Source of the DNA: Ophiobolus disseminans
Lineage: Eukaryota; Ascomycota; Dothideomycetes; Pleosporales; Phaeosphaeriaceae
DNA length: 64,000 nt
Direction of reading: 5' to 3'
Assembly (NCBI GenBank): GCA_010093685.1
Contig: MU006220.1
Coordinates: 1,609,360 to 1,673,359 of the forward strand
Below the pieces are notes generated by a model that saw only the letters and a list, made by a program, of their open reading frames with translations, searched no databases and was not told where the DNA came from. A program made the translations under genes and the position numbers. Below are positions 30,847-39,359 of this stretch, piece by piece (the stretch's first letter is position 1; each line of letters opens with the position of its first letter).

Positions 30847-33057
30847 ATGGCTCGTAAGAAGGGCCCACCCACTTACTACTGTGGCATGTGCCCCGAGATC
30901 TTCACCTCGAAGCCCGAATACAGCCTCCACACACAAAATCACGCGGAGAACGGCCCTGCAACGCTCGTGTGCAAGATCTGCAATTGGCCCTTCGACGACT
31001 CCCTAGCTCTTGAGCAGCACAGGATCAACTCAGGCCATGGCTCACCGCGTTACTCGTGCGGGGACTGCGGTGTTAAATTCCTCACTTCTCGTGGCCGCGA
31101 AGATCACATGCGGCATCCGGGGTGCTCGAAGGAATACGCGGGCGCGTCGGCCAGCCAGCCTTCACTGCCTCCTCTCCCCGCTCATCATCCTCTCCCCACA
31201 AAGCCTCCCAACACGGAAGTCCGATGCGATAGGTGTGCGAAGATATTCAGGACCAGCAAAGAGTATCAACACCACCGCAGCTACAAGGCGAATACTGCGT
31301 GCGCCGACCACAAACACAAGACACCTCCCAAGAATCGCGTCGGCTACGTCGACCCAGACAAACCAAAGGACGTGTTGAACAAGGTCCTCGGCTACGAAGA
31401 CTCCTCAGAAGAAGAAGGTGCTGCTAGCGACAGCGACTCGCCGACAAACATGAGCGATAAGGAGGCCTGGTGCAGCCGGTGCAAGACCCAGTTCACGTCC
31501 AGGGCTCAGTTCAACGCCCACGTTCTAAGGTGTAGTGCCAAGTATGGCTCCAATGACGTCGCTCCTGTTGTTCGAGTTCCGGCCGTGTCGGTGGCCTCAA
31601 GGGTGTCCGAATCTATCCAGCCCTCACTTTCAACAGTAGCGCGTCGGCCTCCACCCGCACCTCAGCACCATCGCCAGGTGCCGGTAATGCCTCAAGCCGC
31701 GGCTGCTCCGGCGCTAGCTCAGCCATCTACCAGCCCTGCCACTGATACGTTCGTCTGCAATGTCTGCCAGAAGGTCTGTAGGTCAGAGCCTGGTCTCAAG
31801 GTCCATAAACAGGACGTGCATGGCATTGGAGGTCGACCTGTCGATTTCGATGGGAGGGACGCCTGGATGCTCAATCAGCGTGCACGTGAGCAGCGGAAAC
31901 AAGACATCATCCTCCAGCCACCACTATCAGGTCCCTCTCGTGGTCGTGGCCAGGGTCCTCCCAATCATGGCGGTCGAGGTGCTCCGCCACCTGCCCAGCT
32001 TCCCGTTCGACCCGCTGCTAGGCCTCCTCAACTCCCAGCGCATACCTTCAGGACACACCCAACTGAATCACCATCAGTCCCCGCTTATGGAATGCCTCTC
32101 CCAGGACCCGCTCGTCATGCACCCGGCCCCGTGCCCACCAGCCTCAACATTGGCGGTCCGTACGAAATCGAGCAAGCTAAGTACATTCAAGGCAAGATCC
32201 TGCGTCTACTCATCCAATCAGACATTTTCATCCATCACGATGGAAAGATTACCGTCTGCGGCATCGACTGGACCCGAATCGGCGTCCAGAAGCAGGTCGA
32301 ACTCGCTGGCATGTTTGACAGCATGTGCCACCTCCCCAAGGCCCTCCAAGGCGAGTATCTGCCACACCCAAAGGCCTTCTCGGCGGAGTCTCATGTTCAA
32401 TACCCTGCCTTTGAGTTCATGCCGTCACCTCCGCACGATCGCTCCAAGCCTGGTCTCAGTGTCGTCGTCATCGCCTGCAGCAAAGTCGTTCTCCCAAACG
32501 GCCGCCAGGAGGTCGTTAAGGTCGCCGCGATCGACCTCATCACCTGTCGCATCCTGATGAATCATCTTGTCTGCACCGACCCCAAGGCTGACGTCGCGAA
32601 CTGGCGCTCCAACGAGACGGGCCTGTTCAGCTGGATCGACATGGAACAGGCGCGCAAGCTGGGTTACAAGGTCTTCAAGGGCTGGTATGGTGCTCGTGCA
32701 GCGCTCTCCAAGCTCATCGACAAAGAAACCATCATCGTCGGCCACAATCTGCGCTCCGACCTTGACTGTCTGCGCATGGAGCACGGCCGTGCCGTTGATA
32801 TCATCAAGGTCGCTGAGAAGGCAGCCAAGGGTCCACTGTCCAAGGTCCAGCTGGCTCTAGACAGCCTGTGCCGCGATTATCCGGCCGTGCACCTGAAGAC
32901 TGATCCTGAGTATGGCCGCGACGTTCTGATGAATGCGTTTGCGATCCGCGAGATTGGGCTTTGGGTGATCAAGAACCGCGAGAAGTTCGAGAAAGGTATC
33001 CGCGAGAAGAGCCGGGTGTACGAGATGGTCATGCCGCGTACGGCTGCTGCTGTTTGA
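30847..33057 (+). CDS. C2H2 zinc-finger protein with a degenerate REXO exonuclease fold
   Basis: An intronless 736 aa gene. The N-terminal third holds about six C2H2-like fingers, starting YYCGMCPEIFTSKPEYSLHT, then CKICNWPF, CGDCGVKF, CDRCAKIF, CSRCKTQF and a separate CNVCQKVCRSEPGLKVHKQD at about 305-325. A Pro/Arg-rich linker (about 330-430) follows. The C-terminal 270 residues align by eye with REXO/Rex4-type DEDDh exonucleases: a first strand at VVVIACSKVVL, GHNLRSDLDCL and a last helix at DVLMNAFAIREIGLWV. The usual DxE of motif I is AxS, and the last His/Asp appear as Tyr/Asn. Only the middle Asp is clear. It probably binds nucleic acid without nuclease activity. Confidence 0.8.
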   Translation: MARKKGPPTYYCGMCPEIFTSKPEYSLHTQNHAENGPATLVCKICNWPFDDSLALEQHRINSGHGSPRYSCGDCGVKFLTSRGREDHMRHPGCSKEYAGASASQPSLPPLPAHHPLPTKPPNTEVRCDRCAKIFRTSKEYQHHRSYKANTACADHKHKTPPKNRVGYVDPDKPKDVLNKVLGYEDSSEEEGAASDSDSPTNMSDKEAWCSRCKTQFTSRAQFNAHVLRCSAKYGSNDVAPVVRVPAVSVASRVSESIQPSLSTVARRPPPAPQHHRQVPVMPQAAAAPALAQPSTSPATDTFVCNVCQKVCRSEPGLKVHKQDVHGIGGRPVDFDGRDAWMLNQRAREQRKQDIILQPPLSGPSRGRGQGPPNHGGRGAPPPAQLPVRPAARPPQLPAHTFRTHPTESPSVPAYGMPLPGPARHAPGPVPTSLNIGGPYEIEQAKYIQGKILRLLIQSDIFIHHDGKITVCGIDWTRIGVQKQVELAGMFDSMCHLPKALQGEYLPHPKAFSAESHVQYPAFEFMPSPPHDRSKPGLSVVVIACSKVVLPNGRQEVVKVAAIDLITCRILMNHLVCTDPKADVANWRSNETGLFSWIDMEQARKLGYKVFKGWYGARAALSKLIDKETIIVGHNLRSDLDCLRMEHGRAVDIIKVAEKAAKGPLSKVQLALDSLCRDYPAVHLKTDPEYGRDVLMNAFAIREIGLWVIKNREKFEKGIREKSRVYEMVMPRTAAAV

Positions 33058-33153
33058 GGTTAGACAGGATGTAGTATAATCAAAATGGGATGGGGATGGG
33101 TCATGGAGTGGTGGATGATAGCCACATACAAAAATACGACGCGTTGATGCGTT

Positions 33154-33660
33154 GAGGATATTCAGCCTACCTGTTCGTGACACGCTTGAAACTGACCCGG
33201 ATATAGCCAGCCGTTGTGCTTCCCTTGCCGTCTCGCCGTCTCTTTGAGAAGCTGGGAGCGTGCATCACGCTCTTCAGTGGTAACGCCACGTCAACGCGAA
33301 AACCTCATCATCCGGCCAGAGGATATTCAGCCTACCCGTTCGCAAATACACTGATGTCTTCATGTCGTCCCTGAATGCATGGTCTCTTGTAGTACTGAGG
33401 CTATCCAGCCTATCTGTTCGCTAGGGCTCGTGAGTATAGCTGCCATGGTGTCACGCCGCGTATTGCTCTACCTGTTCAAATGCGGAACTTGGTCAAGTAG
33501 CCTGTCTCCTAAGGACCAGTGGCACAGCAGTATGGACGTTGTGGAATTCTGATGTCGTGGGGATAATCAGCATACCTGTTTGCACGTACACTGATATCTT
33601 CGTCTCGTCTCTTAGATCAAGGTATCTCGAAGCCCGGAGGCTATTCAGCCCACCCCAACG
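33154..33660. repeat. Diverged 24 bp motif array downstream of the zinc-finger gene
   Basis: A word close to GAGGATATTCAGCCTACCTG followed by TTCG occurs at 33154-33177, 33319-33342, 33397-33420, 33559-33582 and 33637-33660. A partial copy lies at 33454-33477. Spacings fall into a 78 bp step, and a longer 240 bp unit (33319-33420 versus 33559-33660) also shares an ACACTGATRTCTTCRTSTCG stretch. No frame codes across it. It is an old minisatellite, or repeated RNA/regulatory units. Confidence 0.65.
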
Positions 33661-33788
33661 CCTGCGTGTTTATGTGACGCCCTTCTCTTCTCGTTGCATA
33701 TCGTTCACTACAGCTCTCCCACGCCAGTCGCACGCGCTCTTGAGGTTGACACCGCGAATCCATCCAGCCCACCCCACCACCCTAATCC

Positions 33789-34729
33789 TCACTTCTTCTC
33801 CCCGTCGTCCTTCTCCACAACATCCACCACAAAAGCACCGCCCAGTAATATCGCCGGCTCGTCGATACTGTTATGTTCGTAACTACATCTCCTGTCAGCC
33901 ATATCTACACCCTTTCCCCCCTCAACCCACCCCCTCAAAAAAAGAAACATACCTCAACGTCCCCACTCCCCCCGCCTCCAAAATCAACCCCGGATTGTCC
34001 TCCAACCTTCTTCCAATCCAGCGCGCCGCAAACGCGCGCAAAATATGTCCATGCGCCACAATCAACACGTCATTCGGTCTGCAACCATCTTCGTTCCCGA
34101 ACTTGCCGGCGTGGAACTTCTGCCGAATTTCAGCGATGAGCGCGTCCAGGCGTAGGGAGATGGCGTCGGCTGATTCGCCGCCGGGACAGCCGTCGCGCCA
34201 GATGTCCCATGTGGGATTTGAGGCGTGGATTTGGCTTGACGTGAGGCCTTCGTAGTCGCCGTAGTCCCATTCGCGGACGGCGGACGTGATTTGCACATGG
34301 GCATTTGTGCGCGGATCAAGTGCGCCCGGGGCGTCTGGCTGTTTCCAGGGGTAGCGCTCGCGGCAGCCGAGGTCGAGGAGTTCGAGGGTGCGTTGGGCGC
34401 GCGTGCGGGGGGAGACGTATCTATCGTACGCAAATAAGCCTTCAACTTTTTTCTCTCTTTCCCCCGCCCACCACATCCATATCTACTCCCTCACATTCCT
34501 ATTCCCCATCACCCCGTCTTCCACTCTCCTCTTCCAAAAAGAAAACGTACATATGCGCCAAATTCCCGGGCACTATCAACCGATCATCTCCCACAAGTGC
34601 CTTGCCCGTCGCGCGCACGCGCTTTTCGCCAGACGGCGTGAGGGGAATGTCGGACACGCCTGTGTGCCGCCCGTTTAGGGACCACGCGGTTTCGCCGTGG
34701 CGGATGATAAAGACGCGGGGGGAGGGCAT
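33789..34729 (-). CDS. shb17: Histidine phosphatase, sedoheptulose-bisphosphatase-like
   Basis: A 246 aa phosphoglycerate-mutase-fold phosphatase resembling yeast Shb17, which hydrolyses sedoheptulose 1,7-bisphosphate. Three exons (34729-34551, 34420-33953, 33882-33789) with 130 and 70 bp introns restore an unbroken family match. Catalytic RHGETAW is at residues 10-16, the second motif VSPRTRAQRT follows the first intron, and VREWDYGDYEG and WRDGCPGGES come next. The second catalytic His is in LIVAHGHILRAFAARW. The last exon restores GGVGTLSYEHNSIDEPAIL, which matches the yeast C-terminal pattern. No targeting signal is seen, so it is cytosolic. Confidence 0.88.
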
Positions 34730-35188
34730 GTTTAGGTGGAGGGAGGGAGGAGGGGGAGAGGGAGGGGTTGGGTAAGGAGGGTTGGATTTGATGTGCACGA
34801 AAGAGAGGGTGGGAAAGAGAGTGCGGATAGGATCAGAAGAGAAGATGAATTGTGGGCGAAACAAAGTAATGAGAAAAGAAAAGACGGAATACAGCGGATG
34901 GTAGATGTGTGTATGACGTTCCGTTTCGTATGTAAATAAACGACGCGTTGTGGTGGGGTAGCTCCGCTCGTTCCTGGCCCCACTACTGCAAGGACGGGAG
35001 TTAGGTCCAGGGGTAGTCAGCATGCGTCATCGGCTTGCGTGTGACAAAGACTCTGATCGCTTGAACGGGGAAGATAAATGAGTATTCGGAAATGAGATTA
35101 ATGTGACTAGATCATAAAAAGTCGATAGATGGAGTGAAATGACGACCTTGTGATACTTCTGCTCCCACGTTCGAGCTTCTTCAACCCG
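34730..35188. other. Promoter region of the phosphatase gene
   Basis: About 460 bp with strong purine/pyrimidine strand bias (GGGAGG-rich on + near 34736-34770), typical of a CT-rich fungal leader for the - strand gene. No gene is seen here. Confidence 0.4.
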
Positions 35189-35844
35189 CTACTCATCAGC
35201 TACACATTGATCGTACCATTCTATACAATTCCGCATTAGCACTTGCTTACATCGTCGCAACATTCGTGTAAACATACCGTTCTGAACCAAGCACTTCGCG
35301 CCCTTGACGCACTTCGTACACCCTGTCCAGGGCACGCCATCATAGTAGCCTCCACACTGGTAGTACAGCGGCACAGGGCACGCAGTGCTGCTGGGCCCGA
35401 CTTCGCCTTCTTGTGTTTTGGTGGGCCTGAGGGTGGGTTTCGGTGGGGATTTGCTTGTCTGCGCGGATTGGCGTTAGTAACCTCCACTCGCTGGTGCAGT
35501 GTCGACTGAGAAGGTCTGAGTGCGGGTATGAATTGGCTGAACTTACCTTGCTGGGTTCCGCGGGCGGAGATGTATACTTGCTGCTGCTACTTGTCTTCGG
35601 CGGATCAGGTTTCTTTGACGAAGACGACGGCTTAGGTGTTGGCGTTGGCTTTGGATCTGATCCGTCGTCGCAGTGGCCGCCGATGCAGGTTATGATGTAC
35701 GTCTGGCGAGGGACCAGAGCGTGATTGTTGGCTGGAGCCTGGGTTGCGTTAAGGACATGTAGGTCACAAGTGATGTGTGATGCGTACTGCGTAGCAAATT
35801 GCTAGAAGCGAGGAGATGAAGATGGAGAGCGTGGTGAGATGCAT
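35189..35844 (-). CDS. Small secreted CBM1 (fungal cellulose-binding) protein
   Basis: 153 aa in four exons: 35844-35788, 35738-35547, 35458-35278 and 35220-35189. The introns are 49, 88 and 57 bp. The first 19 residues (MHLTTLSIFISSLLAICYA) are a signal peptide. A short Cys-containing segment (ITCIGGHCDDGSDP) follows, then a Lys/Pro/Ser linker and a C-terminal CBM1: YYQCGGYYDGVPWTGCTKCV, CLVQN, WYDQC. The carbohydrate-facing aromatics and the disulfide cysteines are present. The final exon splits the module's last residues, so it is missed without splicing. No catalytic domain is attached, which suggests a wall- or cellulose-binding secreted protein, possibly an effector. Confidence 0.85.
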
Positions 35845-36834
35845 GTTGATAGCTTTTGAATTGTGTGAGGTGTCGCACAAGATATGGAGGCGATTTGTAG
35901 TGCGGTGAGGCTTCTGTGCTCATGGCTATGCTTTTATACCCCATCAGCTCTTGTCTTCGACACCCGATTGCTCGCGAAATACCATCATGGTCGGCGTCGA
36001 CGTAGGTGGTACGGCCTGCGAGCGCGAGTGGTGTCGTGATAGATTGGCTTTGTCCATTGCCAAGGCTAGACACGACACCGTCAAATCTATATTGCGTGGA
36101 GATAGATTGATCGAGGTGTTGAAGTGCTTTTTGCGGTTTAGGATGGGCTGGGATTCCACTTCTTCTCGGCAGGAGCGACCACCTCGATGAGAGGGTATTC
36201 GTGGGGTCGCCCAACTCAACGGGGTAGTCTACAAAGCTGATACAAATTACCAAAGCATATGCAGCAACATATCCCGTCATACGAAGCTTGATGTGCAATG
36301 TTCCATTTCCTCTAGCCTGTCGGATAGTTCACAACTGCCACTATCAGTGCACACGCCAACTCATTCAGAACGATCAAATCTCCTGCCTCGTTGACCATCC
36401 AAGGTCGCCTGCTTACCGAGATCGTTCACGATAGATGGTGATTCTATTCTTGTGCGATCTCGCATACTGAGTGGGGCGGTCTTTACCCGCAAATTGACCT
36501 CGACAGTGTCCTTGTACGACCACAGTCTGCAGCATCACACAACCACTCGTTCTCTACTGAGCTGTGGGTCGTACCATCAAGTGTTGATTAGATGTAATCA
36601 AGGTTGCGTCTGAGCCGCAGCTGCTCGGACTCTGGTATGCTCAACCCAGCCGACGGTACCGTTGACCATTGTCCGGGTCCGGGTAAACGGGAAGGGTCAG
36701 AGGAACATCGTGCTGGGTGGATCCAGAGCTGTGGGTGGCCAAAGTTGGTTCTGGAGTAAGCGCAGTTGATGATACTGCGAGGGTAGGACAGTCGATACGG
36801 TGAGCATAGACGAGATCAAAGCTGCACAACCTGC
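35845..36834. other. Intergenic, no gene recognised
   Basis: About 1 kb with only short overlapping frames lacking domains (such as 35951-36190 + and 36641-36838 -). It separates the CBM1 gene's 5' end from the acetyltransferase 3' end. Confidence 0.4.
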
Positions 36835-37755
36835 TCAACCGACGGATCCATCGGCCTTTGTCCCTGCTACGACCGTGCTATCTAACAGATCGCCCACGCC
36901 GATCCACTTCCTGACCAAGTAGGCGCCTTGAGGCCTCAGCTTCCGGTAGTACACGGCCTCCTTCTCCAGAATCTCGAAACTCCGCTTCTTGTACCATTCC
37001 AGACCCTCTTCGTTCGCCTCCCAGACATGCGCTGTGATGCTTCGCACGCTGTGTAGTTCGACCGCCCTCCTTACCACAGCTTGCAGGAGGTGCATGGCGA
37101 TGCCGTGTGTTCGATAAGGTGCGAGGATACCAATGGTGGATATGTAGAGCTGCGAGGAGGGCAGGAGGCGACACCGGACAGCGCCTACGAGGCGGGGTGG
37201 GTCGGATGATGCGTCTTCGCTACTTTGGTGGGTTGCTGTCGAGTGCCACACGGCGACGAGTGTGATGCCGAGGTGGGGCTCGGTCATGGTTTCCTTATAG
37301 AAGCTTTCAGGATAGGCGACCGGCAGCGTCAGGGCGTTGAGCCGCCTGTAGGCCGGTAGCAGCTCCTCTGTGAGGGACGTGATCTCGACATTCGGCGGAA
37401 GCGGTCGGAGGGAGAAGAGTTGCGGAATGGTAGGCTTCTGAGCGGGCAGGGAAACAGGCGTGGGTACTCTTGAAGTGCTGGCGGGTGTCACGGTTCTCGA
37501 TGAACGCGGGCTCTTCTTCGACTTTGGCCTGGATGGAGCTTGCAGGAAGTCTTCCGGGATGTCGTTCCAGTTGTCCATGGCCTTTGCAGCTGGTGTAGTA
37601 GCGGACGGTACGCGTGAAGGTGCCGAGGCAGACTTGGGCGGAGGCGGCAGTCGTTTCAAGGCTGGGGTCCCTGCAGGAGGGGCCTTGGGAGGTTGCTCTT
37701 GTTGCTGGGGGCCTGCTGGCTTCTTCAGCCAGCTAGATATGGAGGACTGCATCAT
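36835..37755 (-). CDS. GNAT N-acetyltransferase, Naa50-like, with disordered N-terminus
   Basis: A 306 aa intronless gene. Residues 1-120 are Pro/Ser/Lys-rich and disordered, starting QSSISSWLKKP, which resembles but does not perfectly match a PCNA-interacting peptide. Residues about 125-285 are a GNAT fold similar to Naa50/San acetyltransferases: LTLPVAYPESFYKE (substrate strand), LVGAVRCRLL, LYISTIGILAPYRTHGIAMH (acetyl-CoA pyrophosphate loop, here RTHGIA) and ITAHVWEANEEGLEWYKKRS. Likely role: N-terminal or lysine acetylation. It is divergent to MIC19 across about 310 bp. Confidence 0.78.
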   Translation of the reverse strand: MMQSSISSWLKKPAGPQQQEQPPKAPPAGTPALKRLPPPPKSASAPSRVPSATTPAAKAMDNWNDIPEDFLQAPSRPKSKKSPRSSRTVTPASTSRVPTPVSLPAQKPTIPQLFSLRPLPPNVEITSLTEELLPAYRRLNALTLPVAYPESFYKETMTEPHLGITLVAVWHSTATHQSSEDASSDPPRLVGAVRCRLLPSSQLYISTIGILAPYRTHGIAMHLLQAVVRRAVELHSVRSITAHVWEANEEGLEWYKKRSFEILEKEAVYYRKLRPQGAYLVRKWIGVGDLLDSTVVAGTKADGSVG

Positions 37756-38066
37756 GTTTGCTGAGGATGGTGAATTGTTGAGGCCGGTGTTTGATATTGA
37801 TGGTCACCGTAGAATGGTAGCGATATCGACGAACTAAGAAAAGCTACCAATGACCCTCCTTTCCGCAGCCTGTCCACACCTTATGGCTGTCGTGTAATTG
37901 CATACCGGGGTGAAGCAACGTCGCGACAAGTTTGCGGTGTCTCGACGTGCATGCCGATCGCTTCCTAGCCGTCCTTAGCGCGCCCGTGTCGGCCAAGGCT
38001 GAGTTGCGACTTCTGCCAACTGCGGCATCATCGCGCAGCCATCCCGCACCCCCGTCAGACACCGCA
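37756..38066. promoter_or_regulatory. Divergent promoter of acetyltransferase and MIC19
   Basis: 311 bp between two start codons in opposite directions, with no other gene. Confidence 0.5.
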
Positions 38067-38778
38067 ATGGGCGCAGAGAACTCGAAACCCTCCTCGGAGG
38101 TCAAGCAGCATGTCTTCTCGCCGTACGTGCCCCTCTTCCACGCCAATGGCTTCGATGCGCCGATATACATGGGACAACGGATGTGAGGAAGAGAGCTGAT
38201 AAGTTTGCGCGCAGAGAACACCCCGTCAAATTCTCCACCGAGCTCGTCGATTCGCTGCAGAAAAACACTTTCGTGCGTCATACATAGTCCCGAGGGAAGA
38301 CATGGGATGTTTGTACTAATACAAACCTCAGACCGACTCCACGCGATCACGGCAACAAGAACTGCAGTACCAGGAGCGCCTTACCGCCGAGCTCGAGAAA
38401 TTGCGCGCCCAAGAATCCCAAAACTTCAACAAGTTCAGCGAGACGCTTTCCGGCGAGCCCGAGCAGCCAAGCGAGCCCTCTCTTGTCGAGAAGCTCAGCG
38501 ACGCGACATCCTCTAAAGCCACCCTCGCTGAGAAGCAGCGGCAAAAAGACATGAGCAGGGACAGCGTGACCAAGGAGGTCGAGCAGCTGCGGGCAAAGCT
38601 GGCGAGCAGGAAGAAGCTGGAGCAGGTGGACGCCGACGTAGGCAAGGCGAAGGAGGCGGTTGTCACGTGTCTGCGCGCCAACGACCGGCGGCCGCTGGAC
38701 TGCTGGAAGGAGATTGAGACGTTCAAGAAGGAGGTCGGTAGGCTGGAGAAGGACTTTGTCGAGAAGACGATCCGATGA
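38067..38778 (+). CDS. mic19: MICOS subunit Mic19, CHCH protein
   Basis: 186 aa from exons 38067-38122, 38215-38272 and 38332-38778 (92 and 59 bp introns). It begins MGAENSKPS, a myristoylation-type N-terminus, then EHPVKFSTELVDSLQ typical of Mic19. A long charged coiled coil follows (about 50-140). The C-terminal half-CHCH has CLRANDRRPLDCWKEIETFK (Cys-x10-Cys). Mic19 links cristae-junction complexes at the mitochondrial inner membrane to the outer membrane. Unspliced frames hide the start. The end is a basic KTIR. Confidence 0.85.
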
Positions 38779-39359
38779 GTTGGATGCGTTGTGTGTATAG
38801 ATATCTTGGTGGTGGTATAGTACCCTAGTTCCTTCCTATTCCATGTCTGCACGTGGTGGGCACCTTCCTCATTACGCCACTACTTTACATCCCATGTCTC
38901 TCCCACATCTTACTCTGTGCTCATCAACATCTCCTTGTCTTATGCTCCGTGTCCTGTCCCAATTGCGTCTGTCTGCCGGTGCGTCTCACCTTCACCGCGT
39001 CATGCCTGTCTTGCCAGCTATACCGCGCGTCTCCACGCTGCGTGCCGTGGGCATAATTCGACTTCACCACAACTTCTGGGCCGCGTTGTCACTTCACCAT
39101 GGATATGATGCATGCCGAAGAGGCGCTAGTGTCGCCATTCATATTTGGAACCCGCATGCTCACCTCGGACGGGGCGCTTCTCCACCTTTACCCTCGCACC
39201 CTCTCGAGACCAGTTTGACGTCGACGACGCGTCCGCTGATCCAAAGTCAACGACATTGCCCCATACACTAGGCTTGCGACCTTCTGGAGCTCAAAGTACG
39301 AGGGTGGCACTGTTTGCACGCACGTCGCCGCTAACCACCACGAGCAGCTCTGTCACGAA
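38779..39359. other. Region upstream of the methyltransferase, probable missing 5' exon
   Basis: Coding-like peptide segments occur in two registers (39106-39215 and 39145-39245), then in-frame sequence leads into the methyltransferase (about 39245-39359, SSKYEGGTVCTHVAANHHEQ). No ordinary intron joins them. The only frame-restoring GT-AG pair is 26 bp, too short to splice. The gene's N-terminus is therefore unresolved or damaged. Confidence 0.45.

Noticed and set aside
33539..34255. 238 aa + strand open frame
   Set aside because: It runs antisense to the well-supported SHB17-like phosphatase exons and is Pro/Ser-rich in the way antisense shadows usually are.
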